Source of the DNA: an uncultured Eudoraea sp.
Lineage (GTDB): Bacteria; Bacteroidota; Bacteroidia; Flavobacteriales; Flavobacteriaceae
Assembly: GCF_947258525.1 (NCBI RefSeq)
Contig: NZ_CAMYIP010000200.1
Coordinates: 1 to 64,000 of the forward strand
Direction of reading: 5' to 3'
Length of the DNA stretch: 64,000 bases
This document shows, in pieces, positions 7,894 through 17,729 of the stretch. The position numbers and the translations under genes are program-made. How positions within the stretch are numbered: the stretch's first letter is position 1; each line of letters opens with the position of its first letter. The notes under the pieces were generated by a model. The model was not told where the DNA came from. It made no database searches and worked only from the letters and a program-made list of their open reading frames with translations.

Positions 7894-10647
7894 ATGAAAA
7901 AGAGAATATTAAAAATAACCGGAATACTGTTGTTAGTTGTTTTGGGGGTACTTATTGCCGTCCCTTTTTTCCTAGAGGCTAAGATTGGCGATCTAATTAA
8001 AAACAATGTCAATAAGAACATTAATGCTACTTTAGATTTCTCAGAAGTAGATCTTAGTCTACTTCGAAGCTTTCCTAAAGCGGAACTTCAACTTCATGAT
8101 TTAGCTTTGCTTACAAAAGGTTCGTTTGAAGGCGACACCCTCTTTAAGGCTAAATCTATTGCATTGGAAATGGGTATTAAGGAACTCCTGAAGGGTGCTG
8201 ACGAACCTATTCTAATAAATAGCCTTATCCTGGACAAAGCAGTTTTGAAACTCAAAACAGATAAACAACAAAATGCAAATTACGATATAACTAAAGAGGA
8301 AGAATCCAATTCTAAAAATGAATCAGACGCAAGTAGTTTTAATTTAGGTCTGGAATTTTTTCAATTAAAGGATTCTGAAATAGTCTATGAAGATTTCAAT
8401 TCCGGAGTGTTGCTTGATTTGAAAAATCTGGAACACATAGGAAAAGGAGACCTTTCTTTGGAACTAAGTGAACTTCAAACACAAACCAGGGCTAATGTTT
8501 CATTTGATTTAGATAGTACCCGATATCTTGAAAATACTTTGGTGAGGCTGGATGCGTTAATTGGGGTTGATCTTAAAACCGGCACTTATTCCTTTTTAAA
8601 GAACGAGGGTTTTATAAACAATCTTCCCTTGGTTTTTGAGGGATTTGTGAAGACTCGAGAAGAAAAACAAGAAGTGGATATTAAATTCAGAACTCCTTCA
8701 TCAGAGTTTCATAATTTCTTGGCGGTAATTCCTGAAGTATATACTCAAAACATAAAAGATGTAAAAACGACCGGGAATTTCAATGTCGATGGCGAGATAA
8801 CAGGTATTATAGATGATGAACATATCCCGAATTTTAATATCCAGATTGATGCCAGGGATGCTTCAATAAAGTATCCCGATTTGCCAAGGGCGATAAAGAA
8901 CATCAATATGGACATCAGTATTAAAAATTCTTCTGGCTTGGCAGAAGATACTTATATAGATATTGACAATGCCTCCTTCGCGATCGAAAATGACCGTTTC
9001 GAATTAAGCTCTAGGCTCACACAATTAATGGGTAATACCAAAGTGCAGTCGCATATCGTATGTAATATGAATCTTGCAAATATTTCCAGTGCTTACCCCA
9101 TGCCCCAAGCCCTGGATATGAAAGGGCAACTCGATGCCGATATTACTACTTCTTTTGATATGGAATCCATAGAAAAGAAGAGATATGAAAATACAGAACT
9201 GAATGGTCATTTAAAGGTAAATGAACTGAGATACATATCTGATGAATTATCCGGTCCTCTCGCTATACATAGTGCTGGCATGGAATTTTCACCGGCTGCT
9301 GTAATGCTCAACAATATGAATGGCCAAATAGGGAAAACAGATTTTAATATAGACGGAACCATTAAAAACCTGCTAGGTTTTTTGTTTAATGATGAGAAAG
9401 TAACAGGTAGTTTTAAAATGAATTCAGATACTTTTCATCTGGGCGATTTTATGTCGAAGGAAGAAATAGCAGATTCCAAAAAAGATGATACAGCAAAAAG
9501 CAAGGAAGGATCAGAACTTAAAACAGAAAAAATTCAAATCCCGGCCTTCCTTGATTGTATAATTGACGCCAGGGCCGGTTCGGTCGTTTATGACAACCTG
9601 ATTCTGCGAAATGTAAAAGGACGATTAAGAATTGTTGATCAAAGAGCCGAGCTCTCAAATTTTGAGTCTTCATTATTTGATGGGAACCTGAACTTAAATG
9701 GGTTTACAAGTACTAAAGGGGAAACGGCTGATTTTCAGATGCAGCTGGGGATGAACAATTTAAATTTAGCAGATACCTTTAAGTCTCTGGAGTTATTCAG
9801 GACACTTGCCCCTATGGCAGCATCCCTGGAAGGAAAGTTAAATTCCGCCATAAATATAACTGGTAGGCTTAATGATGATTTTACGCCAGATCTCAATACC
9901 ATATCCGGAACGGTAAATACGGAACTGCTGGCCATAAAATTAAATCCGGAAAACAGTAAAATAGTAAATGCGCTGAATTCACAATTGAATTTCATTGAAG
10001 CGGACAAATTTAATCTTAATACCTTAAAAACTGTACTTTCATTCAAAGATGGCGTAGTTAATGTTAAGCCATTTACAATAAACTATGGCGATATCGCTAT
10101 CGCGGTGGATGGCAGCCATTCTTTTGATAGTAAGCTGAATTATAATTTAAACATTGAAGTTCCTCGAAAATATTTGGGTAAAGAGATTAATTCACTAATC
10201 GCCCAGATTGATGAAAAGGAATTGGATAATTTGACACTTCCGGTAAAGGCCGGTGTTGGGGGCTTTTATGATGCACCAAAGATTAATACTGATCTAAGCG
10301 CGGGTATAAAAGATTTAACTTCAAGATTACTTGCTGTTCAGAAGCAAAAAATTATTAATAAGGGCACTGAGAAAGCAGGGGAACTGATAGGAGGTATTTT
10401 ATCATCAAAGGCTAGTGAGAAAGACTCTTTGGGCGAGGCAAGTCCAGAAAATGTAAAATTAAATGAAGTTTTAGGAGGTGTACTGGCAGAACAGGCAAAA
10501 AATAAGGATACTTCCAATATAAATAGAGACACGATGTCTACTGAAGACCCTGTAACAAAAGCAGCAAAAGGAATTCTCGGAGGAATTTTAGGCGGAAAGA
10601 AAAAAAGTAAAAACGGCTCAAAGGATGCGGAAGATTCGATTAATTAA
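7894..10647 (+). CDS. AsmA-like envelope protein
   Basis: This 917-aa protein has one N-terminal hydrophobic anchor (residues about 5-27) followed by a long beta-rich region. The start reads like the AsmA family: an anchor, then a segment describing layered beta strands (NATLDFSEVDLSLLRSFP). AsmA-like proteins span the periplasm and are linked to outer-membrane assembly and lipid transport. The C-terminal 130 residues are low-complexity and rich in Gly, Lys and Ser, with repeated GGIL/GGVL blocks and a basic GGKKKSKNG tail. It ends in an 8-bp convergent overlap with the DUF2797 gene. Confidence 0.85.
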   Translation: MKKRILKITGILLLVVLGVLIAVPFFLEAKIGDLIKNNVNKNINATLDFSEVDLSLLRSFPKAELQLHDLALLTKGSFEGDTLFKAKSIALEMGIKELLKGADEPILINSLILDKAVLKLKTDKQQNANYDITKEEESNSKNESDASSFNLGLEFFQLKDSEIVYEDFNSGVLLDLKNLEHIGKGDLSLELSELQTQTRANVSFDLDSTRYLENTLVRLDALIGVDLKTGTYSFLKNEGFINNLPLVFEGFVKTREEKQEVDIKFRTPSSEFHNFLAVIPEVYTQNIKDVKTTGNFNVDGEITGIIDDEHIPNFNIQIDARDASIKYPDLPRAIKNINMDISIKNSSGLAEDTYIDIDNASFAIENDRFELSSRLTQLMGNTKVQSHIVCNMNLANISSAYPMPQALDMKGQLDADITTSFDMESIEKKRYENTELNGHLKVNELRYISDELSGPLAIHSAGMEFSPAAVMLNNMNGQIGKTDFNIDGTIKNLLGFLFNDEKVTGSFKMNSDTFHLGDFMSKEEIADSKKDDTAKSKEGSELKTEKIQIPAFLDCIIDARAGSVVYDNLILRNVKGRLRIVDQRAELSNFESSLFDGNLNLNGFTSTKGETADFQMQLGMNNLNLADTFKSLELFRTLAPMAASLEGKLNSAINITGRLNDDFTPDLNTISGTVNTELLAIKLNPENSKIVNALNSQLNFIEADKFNLNTLKTVLSFKDGVVNVKPFTINYGDIAIAVDGSHSFDSKLNYNLNIEVPRKYLGKEINSLIAQIDEKELDNLTLPVKAGVGGFYDAPKINTDLSAGIKDLTSRLLAVQKQKIINKGTEKAGELIGGILSSKASEKDSLGEASPENVKLNEVLGGVLAEQAKNKDTSNINRDTMSTEDPVTKAAKGILGGILGGKKKSKNGSKDAEDSIN

Positions 10648-11434
10648 TTCCCAGACCAACATACAAACCCTCATTCCCCCGAATATTAAACACGGTATTA
10701 TCTTCAAAAATTAAGTATTGGCCCTTTATTCCTTTAAGCACGCCCTTAAAGGTTGTTGTTTTTTGAAGATTTAGGCTTTTTACTTTTACAGGATATTGTA
10801 GAACAGGAAACTCCATATGGGTTTCCTGATTGTTTTCTATATAATAGGCAACAGCTTCATCCGGGATGTATTGGCTTAACTTATTTCGCCATTGAATCAA
10901 ATCTACGTCTTCTATTGTATTTGTGAGCATTTTGCGCCAATTGGTTTTGTCGCTGACATGTTCTTTTAAGGCGAGTTCTGTTATACCGGCCAAATAGCGG
11001 TTGGGGACTTCAACAATTTCAATAGCTTCATGCGCTCCCTGATCAATCCATCTGGTTGGGATCTGAGATTTCCTTGTGACACCTACTTTCACATTACTCG
11101 AATTTGCAAGGTATACAATGTGAGGTTGTAGTTGCACTTTCTTTTCATATTCCAAATCGCGGTCTTCTTTGTCTAAATGTGCTGTACTAAGTTCTGGTCT
11201 CATTATCCAATCACCGGCAGCAGGAGTTTCAAAAAAACATGTTTGACAATATCCCTGCCTGAAAATGGGCCTGTCTTCTCCGCAATTCAGGCATTGGTAT
11301 TTTATAAAACTTATTTGTAATTCTTTGTCCAGTACCTGGTTGACATTTAAGAAGTCTTCATTAAATATCAAATAATACTGAATAGGTTGGCCCAATTCAG
11401 ATTGCATCTTGCGCAAAACACCCTCGTAACGCAT
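10640..11434 (-). CDS. DUF2797 protein with zinc ribbon and GIY-YIG-like region
   Basis: This 264-aa protein of unknown function belongs to the DUF2797 family. A four-cysteine zinc ribbon is visible: C48/C51 and C63/C66. Downstream, VYLANSSNVKVGVTR (107-121), R128 and E153 are spaced like the GIY, YIG, Arg and Glu positions of a GIY-YIG nuclease fold. That suggests a nuclease-like or nucleic-acid-binding role, but this is inference from motif spacing. Its 3' end overlaps the AsmA-like gene by 8 bp. Confidence 0.85.
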   Translation of the reverse strand: MRYEGVLRKMQSELGQPIQYYLIFNEDFLNVNQVLDKELQISFIKYQCLNCGEDRPIFRQGYCQTCFFETPAAGDWIMRPELSTAHLDKEDRDLEYEKKVQLQPHIVYLANSSNVKVGVTRKSQIPTRWIDQGAHEAIEIVEVPNRYLAGITELALKEHVSDKTNWRKMLTNTIEDVDLIQWRNKLSQYIPDEAVAYYIENNQETHMEFPVLQYPVKVKSLNLQKTTTFKGVLKGIKGQYLIFEDNTVFNIRGNEGLYVGLGIN

Positions 11435-11514
11435 GAATCGCGATTTTTGTTAAAAATTCATTTGAAAATACTAACTTTATCCGTTAGGTTTAAGCCATTA
11501 AAGATACCCAAAAA

Positions 11515-13029
11515 ATGCCGATACCTTTATTTAATTCTATTGCTTCATGGCTTTTGAAAAAGCGCTATCACCAGATAGAACTTTTTCTGAAGTACCCTGC
11601 AGAAGTACAGGAGGAAGTTTTGTTTCAATTATTGGGAATTGCTGAAGACACAAAGATCGGCAGGGAACACGAATTTAGCTCAATTACAAGTTATAAGACT
11701 TTTGCTGAGCGGATTCCTATCGGGTCCTATGAGGAAATAGAACCCTTAATAGAGCGTACCAGAAGAGGAGAACAAAATATTTTTTGGCCAACAACAATTA
11801 AGTGGTTTGCAAAAAGTAGTGGAACAACCAATGCCAAAAGTAAATTTATTCCGGTAAGTGCTGAGGCTTTAGAAGATTGCCACTATAAATCGGGTAAAGA
11901 TTTATTGTGTCTCTATTTAAATAATAATGAGAATTCTCAGTTGTTTACAGGTAAAAGTCTTCGCCTTGGAGGTAGTAAGGAGTTATATGAAGATAACGGC
12001 ACATTTTTTGGTGATCTTTCAGCCATTTTAATAGATAATATGCCTTTCTGGGCAGAGTTGAGCAGTACCCCAAGCAGCAGGGTTTCTCTTATGAGTGAAT
12101 GGGAAACTAAAATGAATGCTATTATACAGGAAAGCATTCAGGAAAATGTTACCAGTTTAGCCGGTGTTCCATCCTGGATGTTGGTTCTCTTAAATAAAGT
12201 ACTGGAAGAAACGGGTAAGAATAACTTGTTTGAGGTATGGGAAAATCTTGAAGTCTATTTCCATGGCGGTGTAAGTTTTAACCCATATTTGGAGCAATAC
12301 CATAACCTGCTACCAAAGATGAATTTCAACTACTATGAGATTTATAATGCCTCTGAAGGATTTTTTGCTATTCAGGACCGGAATAATGCAGATGATTTAT
12401 TATTAATGCTTGATTATGGGATTTTTTACGAATTCATTCCAATGGAATCCTATGGTCTTCCAGATCAGAAAGTACTTCCGCTATGGGAGGTTGAGGAGAA
12501 TCAGAATTACGCCATTATCATTACGACAAATTCAGGACTTTGGCGTTATTCCATAGGCGATACCATTCGTTTTACCTCTACCAACCCATATAGGATAAAG
12601 GTTACCGGCAGAACAAAACACCATATCAATGCATTTGGCGAGGAGCTCATCATTGAAAATGCCGAAGAGGCACTAAAAAATAGTTGTCAGAAGACCGGTG
12701 CTGAAATAATGGATTATACGGCCGCACCAATTTTTATGTCACAAAAGGAAAAAGGGGCCCACGAATGGATTATTGAATTCCGTAAGGCTCCTGAAGAAAT
12801 TCAATACTTTACAGAAGTATTGGACAATGCTCTTAAATCATTAAATTCTGATTATGAGGCAAAGAGGTACAATAGTATGACATTAAAAATGCCTAAAGTT
12901 CATATGGCAAGGAAAAACCTCTTCTATGATTGGTTAAAGTCTAAAGGAAAACTGGGTGGCCAGCATAAGATTCCGCGATTATCCAATGAGAGGATTTATA
13001 TAGATGAATTGTTGGAAATGAACAGCTAA
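11515..13029 (+). CDS. GH3-family acyl-acid amido synthetase-like protein
   Basis: This 504-aa protein belongs to the GH3 superfamily, first known from plant enzymes that adenylate carboxylic acids and join them to amino acids. Three adenylation motifs can be seen: KSSGTTNAKSKF near residue 101, NASEGFFA near 278 and WRYSIGDTIRF near 343, followed by GRTKHHINAFGEEL. Bacterial members are common in Flavobacteriaceae, with no settled substrate. It stands alone, divergent from the DUF2797 gene. No biosynthetic neighbour suggests a substrate. Confidence 0.88.
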   Translation: MPIPLFNSIASWLLKKRYHQIELFLKYPAEVQEEVLFQLLGIAEDTKIGREHEFSSITSYKTFAERIPIGSYEEIEPLIERTRRGEQNIFWPTTIKWFAKSSGTTNAKSKFIPVSAEALEDCHYKSGKDLLCLYLNNNENSQLFTGKSLRLGGSKELYEDNGTFFGDLSAILIDNMPFWAELSSTPSSRVSLMSEWETKMNAIIQESIQENVTSLAGVPSWMLVLLNKVLEETGKNNLFEVWENLEVYFHGGVSFNPYLEQYHNLLPKMNFNYYEIYNASEGFFAIQDRNNADDLLLMLDYGIFYEFIPMESYGLPDQKVLPLWEVEENQNYAIIITTNSGLWRYSIGDTIRFTSTNPYRIKVTGRTKHHINAFGEELIIENAEEALKNSCQKTGAEIMDYTAAPIFMSQKEKGAHEWIIEFRKAPEEIQYFTEVLDNALKSLNSDYEAKRYNSMTLKMPKVHMARKNLFYDWLKSKGKLGGQHKIPRLSNERIYIDELLEMNS

Positions 13030-13188
13030 AACCATTCATTTTTATAGCTGTCCTTGCTTAATGACACTACTGATTAAGCTACTATATCGATGAAATGCAC
13101 CAATTAATCCAAAAAATTCTGGGAATAGTTAATTAATAGTCACATTGCAGGTCCTAACTTAACCCGATTATTAATAAACATCACATTT

Positions 13189-13755
13189 ATGGCAGAACGA
13201 CTGGTTGTTTTATCCGATATGTGGGGCGCAAAAAAAGGACTATGGATAACTTCGTATTTAGGCTATTTGCAACAATATTTTGACATAGTTTTTTATGATA
13301 GCCTTCAGCTTTCCGATATAAAACTTGATAACTATACAGCTGAAAACGTCTGTGAAGCGTTCAATAGAGGAGGCATGAATACGGCATTAGCTCAGCTATT
13401 AACAAAAGAAAGAGAAGAAAGTCATTACCTTACTTTTTGTGCAGGTGGTACAATTGCCTGGAATGCTGCATTAAGTGGTCTGCCCATTAAATCGATAACC
13501 GCAGTTTCTCCGTTAAATCTTCACTTGCAAACTGAAAAACCTGACTGTAAGATTAATTTGCTTTACGGTGAATATCAGGATGATAAACCTACTGCCAAAT
13601 GGGCATCCGAAATGGATGTGAATATGGAAATTGTCCCAAAGTTCGGCAGGGAATTATATAGTGATGACAAAATAATCCAAAAGGTAAGTTTGAATTTGCT
13701 GCAGGGCCTATTAAAAAATACGCTTAGTTTTAAGAAACTGCCTTTAGTTTCTTGA
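13189..13755 (+). CDS. small alpha/beta-hydrolase-like protein with Cys at the nucleophile position
   Basis: This is a 188-aa protein with an alpha/beta-hydrolase-like pattern. The nucleophile-elbow region reads [12 protein letters not shown], where a serine in a GxSxGG setting is usual; here C84 takes that place. Later segments ([14 protein letters not shown], then a late basic region) could supply the acid. Function is unknown. The 3' end overlaps the convergent clpX coding region by 26 bp, so the two C-termini are encoded on opposite strands of the same DNA. Confidence 0.7.
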   Translation: MAERLVVLSDMWGAKKGLWITSYLGYLQQYFDIVFYDSLQLSDIKLDNYTAENVCEAFNRGGMNTALAQLLTKEREESHYLTFCAGGTIAWNAALSGLPIKSITAVSPLNLHLQTEKPDCKINLLYGEYQDDKPTAKWASEMDVNMEIVPKFGRELYSDDKIIQKVSLNLLQGLLKNTLSFKKLPLVS

Positions 13756-14965
13756 TAGTTTCAAAGGACAATTTATTCTCTGCATAAGGTTTGGTAACCT
13801 TAAATTCTGTTTCTTCACTGCTTGGAAGCTCGAACATTGCATCGGTAAAGACAGCTTCGCATAAAGATCGTAAACCTCTGGCTCCTAATTTGTATTCAAC
13901 TGCTTTTTCTACAATATAATCCAAAGCCTGGTCAGTAATTTTAAAGCTAATGCCATCCATGGCAAATAGTTTTTCATACTGTTTTATTATTGCATTTTTA
14001 GGTTCAGTTAAAATAGCTCTCAGTGTTTTTTCATCCAGAGGATTCATATGTGTCAGGACTGGCAGTCTTCCAATTATTTCCGGAATCAATCCAAATTCTT
14101 TCAGATCCTTTGGTATGATATATTGAAGTACGTTTGAATTATCCAAACTTTCTTCTTTTTTAGCAGCACTATAACCAATAGCCTGCATATTTAATCTTTT
14201 AGTAATAATCCGTTCTATACCATCAAATGCTCCACCGGCGATAAACAGGATATTTTCCGTATTTACTTCTATAAATTTTTGATCTGGGTGTTTTCTCCCA
14301 CCTTTTGGCGGTACATTCACCATGGTTCCCTCTAATAATTTAAGCAATCCCTGTTGTACACCTTCCCCGGAAACGTCTCGTGTAATGGAAGGGTTATCAC
14401 TTTTACGGGCAATTTTATCAAGCTCGTCTATAAAAACAATACCTCTCTCCGCTTTTTCCAGATTGTAATCTGCAGCTTGCAAAAGACGCGTGAGGATACT
14501 TTCAACATCTTCACCTACATATCCTGCCTCAGTTAATACTGTTGCATCAACAATAGCTAGTGGGACATTAAGCATTTTTGCAATGGTTTTGGCCATAAGA
14601 GTTTTACCGGTACCGGTTTGCCCAACCATCACAATGTTACTTTTTTGAATCTCTATATCATCCTCTTTGGAGTGAGGTTGCAATAGTCTTTTGTAGTGAT
14701 TATAAACTGCTACTGATAGTACTTTCTTAGTGCGTTCCTGTCCAATGACATAGGCGTCCAGAAAACCTTTAATTTCAAGAGGTTTCTTTAGGATAAGTTC
14801 AGAAGACAGGTCATCATTCTTTGATTGCTTCGATTCTTCTGCCACTATACCGTGTGCCTGTTCTATACATCTATCACATATATGTGCATCTAAACCTGCT
14901 ATCAAGAGATTTGTCTCAGGTTTTTTTCTTCCGCAAAAAGAACATTCTAGATTTTCCTTAGCCAT
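13730..14965 (-). CDS. clpX: ClpX, ATPase subunit of Clp protease
   Basis: ClpX is the AAA+ unfoldase that recognises tagged substrates and feeds them to ClpP. The 411-aa protein has the N-terminal C4 zinc-binding domain (C8, C11, C30, C33), Walker A GQTGTGKT at 115-122, pore loop GYVGED near 148, Walker [10 protein letters not shown] near 176 and a C-terminal small domain ([10 protein letters not shown]). clpP lies 96 bp upstream and tig further upstream, the common tig-clpP-clpX order. Confidence 0.97.
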   Translation of the reverse strand: MAKENLECSFCGRKKPETNLLIAGLDAHICDRCIEQAHGIVAEESKQSKNDDLSSELILKKPLEIKGFLDAYVIGQERTKKVLSVAVYNHYKRLLQPHSKEDDIEIQKSNIVMVGQTGTGKTLMAKTIAKMLNVPLAIVDATVLTEAGYVGEDVESILTRLLQAADYNLEKAERGIVFIDELDKIARKSDNPSITRDVSGEGVQQGLLKLLEGTMVNVPPKGGRKHPDQKFIEVNTENILFIAGGAFDGIERIITKRLNMQAIGYSAAKKEESLDNSNVLQYIIPKDLKEFGLIPEIIGRLPVLTHMNPLDEKTLRAILTEPKNAIIKQYEKLFAMDGISFKITDQALDYIVEKAVEYKLGARGLRSLCEAVFTDAMFELPSSEETEFKVTKPYAENKLSFETIKKLKAVS

Positions 14966-15061
14966 AACTTATACTAGATTTCTAAACAATAACGAAACAA
15001 AAGCTATTTTGGTTCATTAAAACATACCCATAACACCAGAAATATGGGTATTTTGTCGAAA

Positions 15062-15742
15062 TTAATCTTTATCCCTTTCTAATATTTCATCAATCATACC
15101 ATAATCCATGGCTTCTTTAGCCTTCATCCAATAATCCCGGTCACTGTCTTCATAGACCTTGTCAAATTTTTGCCCTGAGTGTTTAGATATAATATGGTAT
15201 AATTCATCCTTAATTTTGAGTACTTCAATAGCAGCAATCTCTATATCACTTGCCTGCCCCTGTGCTCCGGACATCGGTTGGTGTATCATTACCCTGGAAT
15301 GTGTTAAACCACTGCGTTTACCTTTTTCGCCGGCGCACAAAAGAACTGCAGCCATAGAAGCAGCCATTCCTGTGCAGATTGTAGCCACATCAGGTTTAAT
15401 AAATTGCATGGTGTCATAGATACCGAGACCCGCATAGACGCTACCTCCCGGAGAGTTAATATAAATCTGAATATCTTTTGATGAATCTGCACTGGCCAGA
15501 AAAAGTAATTGTGCCTGCACAATATTGGCCACCTGGTCATTAATTCCTGTCCCCATAAAAATAATACGATCCATCATAAGTCTGGAGAAAACATCCATTG
15601 CAATTGCATTGAGTTGTCTTTCCTCAATAATGTTTGGTGTCATGTTAACCGGATACATACTACTAATAATACGCTCATAGTACATGCTGTTAATGCCCCG
15701 GTCTTTAATGGCATAATTTTGAAATTCTTTTCCGAAATCCAT
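15062..15742 (-). CDS. clpP: ClpP, proteolytic subunit of Clp protease
   Basis: ClpP forms the tetradecameric peptidase chamber used by ClpX. The catalytic triad is visible: S129 in GMAASMAAV, H154 in RVMIHQP and D203 in DRDYWM. The length of 226 aa includes an N-terminal extension or propeptide of about 30 residues before the conserved VNMTPNIIEER. A strong terminator separates it from tig upstream, so it probably has its own promoter or depends on read-through. Confidence 0.97.
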   Translation of the reverse strand: MDFGKEFQNYAIKDRGINSMYYERIISSMYPVNMTPNIIEERQLNAIAMDVFSRLMMDRIIFMGTGINDQVANIVQAQLLFLASADSSKDIQIYINSPGGSVYAGLGIYDTMQFIKPDVATICTGMAASMAAVLLCAGEKGKRSGLTHSRVMIHQPMSGAQGQASDIEIAAIEVLKIKDELYHIISKHSGQKFDKVYEDSDRDYWMKAKEAMDYGMIDEILERDKD

Positions 15743-15763
15743 ATAAATAATAATAGTTTTTTT

Positions 15764-15799
15764 AAAAAAAAAGGTGCCGAAATTACTGCTTTCGGCACC
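15764..15799 (-). terminator. intrinsic terminator between tig and clpP
   Basis: On the minus strand a perfect 10-bp stem GGTGCCGAAA/TTTCGGCACC with a 7-base loop is followed at once by nine T residues. It lies after the tig stop and before the clpP start, so it should end most tig transcripts before clpPX. Confidence 0.88.
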
Positions 15800-15827
15800 G
15801 TAAAGATACTTAATTTATTTTTGAATT

Positions 15828-17150
15828 CTAACCGTAAACTTCTTTCACAAAATTGTCATAGGTAACTTCTTTCTTCTTCAAATTAGCCTTTTCCTTGTAA
15901 AGGGTAAGCAACTTTTGACTCATCAACTGCTCGGATAGTCTTTTTACTTCTTCCTGATTGCTCAGAACCCTGGTGGCAATAGTGTCTAATTCTTCTTCCT
16001 GCGGATTTAACTGCCCGTATTGTGCCATTTGAGACTTAATAAAACCTTTTGCAAATTCTTTTAATTCATCAAACTGAATTTCTATTCCGTTATCTTTAAT
16101 GATTCTGCCTTCAATTAATTGATAGCGTAATCCTTTTTCAGACTTTTCATATTCATCATTGGCCTCTTCTTCAGTAATGGCCTTTTCTCCTGTAGTCTGA
16201 ATCCATTTTTTAAGAAATCCGGCCGGTAGATCAAATTTTATTGTTTCAATTAATCGTTCAGTAATATCATTTAATAATTTCTGATCTGCCTGTTGTTCAA
16301 ATTGCTTTTCCGAATCTTCCTTAATTCTATCTCTCAGATCTTTTTCTGATTTAATAACATCTTTACCAAATAACTTGTCAAACAATTCCTGATCTAAATC
16401 GGCAGACTCCCTCTCATTTATTTCCTCTATAGTAAAACTTACTTCTATATTCAGTTTTTCAACCTGGTCTCTTTGAATTCCTAAAGCTCCGGATAATAAA
16501 TAGTCTTCTTCAAAAAGACCTTTTGTTTTCAAAATTACAATGTCACCAGCTTTTTTACCGATAAGACTATTAATGGCTTTTTTATTTTTCAATTTAGACA
16601 TTTCAAGGGTAGACTTATTGTCTATTTCCTCTTCTTCATTACTGAAAGTACCGGTAAGTTCATCATTCTTCCCTACTTCAGATTTGCTAATAAGTTTTCC
16701 GTATTGTTTTCTAATACGCTCTACCTGCTCATCTATCATCTTCTTATCGGCCACAATTTTATAATGTGTGACCGGCTTTTTTGTCTTTAGGGATACTTCA
16801 AAATTAGGTGCGAGACCCAATTCAAATTCAAAAGAAAAATCTTCCGCTTCCCAATCAAAATTATCTTGTTGTTTCGGAAGTGGATTTCCAAGTACATCTA
16901 ATTTTTCTTCGGTAAGATATTTGTTGAGGTTATCCTGTAAAAGTTTATTTACTTCGTCAACCAATACGGCTTTACCGTATTGTTTCTTGATTAAACCCAT
17001 GGGAACCTGACCTTTCCTGAACCCCGGAATATTAGCCTGTTTTTTATAATCTTTAAGAATTTTATCTACCTTATCACTATAGTCATCTTTAGTTATAGCT
17101 ACTTTAACAATAGCATTTAACTCGTCTATCTGCTCTTTCTGAATATTCAT
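15828..17150 (-). CDS. tig: trigger factor
   Basis: Trigger factor is the ribosome-associated chaperone that meets nascent chains. The N-terminal ribosome-docking signature GFRKGQVP is at residues 43-50. The 440-aa length fits the three-domain layout. The middle segment matching the FKBP-like peptidyl-prolyl isomerase domain (from about KNDELTGTF) is divergent and rich in Glu and Lys, so isomerase activity may be reduced. The C-terminal half is helical and highly charged, typical of the chaperone arms. It is the first gene of the tig-clpP-clpX series. Confidence 0.95.
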   Translation of the reverse strand: MNIQKEQIDELNAIVKVAITKDDYSDKVDKILKDYKKQANIPGFRKGQVPMGLIKKQYGKAVLVDEVNKLLQDNLNKYLTEEKLDVLGNPLPKQQDNFDWEAEDFSFEFELGLAPNFEVSLKTKKPVTHYKIVADKKMIDEQVERIRKQYGKLISKSEVGKNDELTGTFSNEEEEIDNKSTLEMSKLKNKKAINSLIGKKAGDIVILKTKGLFEEDYLLSGALGIQRDQVEKLNIEVSFTIEEINERESADLDQELFDKLFGKDVIKSEKDLRDRIKEDSEKQFEQQADQKLLNDITERLIETIKFDLPAGFLKKWIQTTGEKAITEEEANDEYEKSEKGLRYQLIEGRIIKDNGIEIQFDELKEFAKGFIKSQMAQYGQLNPQEEELDTIATRVLSNQEEVKRLSEQLMSQKLLTLYKEKANLKKKEVTYDNFVKEVYG

Positions 17151-17254
17151 CTATATCTCTTATTTGCTTTCTAAAATGGGATGCAAAAATAGAATATTTT
17201 ATGAACCGGGACAAGTTTTTAAATAGCTGATTATCAATTCCTGAATCAGGAAAT

Positions 17255-17596
17255 TTAATCCTCCTTTAAAAATGAGAAAAAGATAGATTCCAGGAAGGTC
17301 AAAAGCAGACTGAATAGTAGTGCCCACCAAATAGTATCCACAGTAAAACCGGATACAAACTTATCCGCAAGCAGAATAATCAGGGCGTTAATAATTAGTA
17401 AGAAAAGACCCAACGTTAGTATTGTTATGGGCAAGGTAAGTATTACCAGAATAGGCTTTATAATAAAATTCAGAAGGCCTAATACAATAGCCACGATAAT
17501 CGCAGTAGTATAAGAGTCTACGCCCACACCCGGTAGTATATTTGCGAGTATTACTACGGCAAGTGCGCTCAATAATATTCGAATAATTAGTTTCAT
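17255..17596 (-). CDS. small membrane protein, phage holin family 4 (YvlD-like)
   Basis: This 113-aa protein is almost entirely hydrophobic, with four predicted membrane segments. It contains the family pattern GLLNFIIKPILVILTLPITI followed by LGLFLLIINALIILLADK. Despite the holin family name, these proteins are widespread chromosomal membrane proteins of unknown role. There are no phage genes nearby, so I do not read it as a prophage remnant. Confidence 0.85.
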   Translation of the reverse strand: MKLIIRILLSALAVVILANILPGVGVDSYTTAIIVAIVLGLLNFIIKPILVILTLPITILTLGLFLLIINALIILLADKFVSGFTVDTIWWALLFSLLLTFLESIFFSFLKED

Positions 17597-17729
17597 TTGG
17601 TTAGGTCTTTAGTATTAATATAGAGTACCAACAATAATTAGCTTCCTTAAAAGTAACTATTTTTTTTAATAGACAATATTAGAAGTTTTATAAACAAATG
17701 TGGCCAACCCAGGCGGCTTGCCCCTTTTT

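Noticed and set aside
15509-15865. Possible plus-strand gene across clpP and tig
   Set aside because: It is antisense to clpP and runs through the terminator hairpin; the translation is low-quality, rich in His and Asn.
17255-17596. Prophage remnant suggested by a holin-family protein
   Set aside because: No other phage gene, att-like repeat or composition change is nearby; this family is common on chromosomes.
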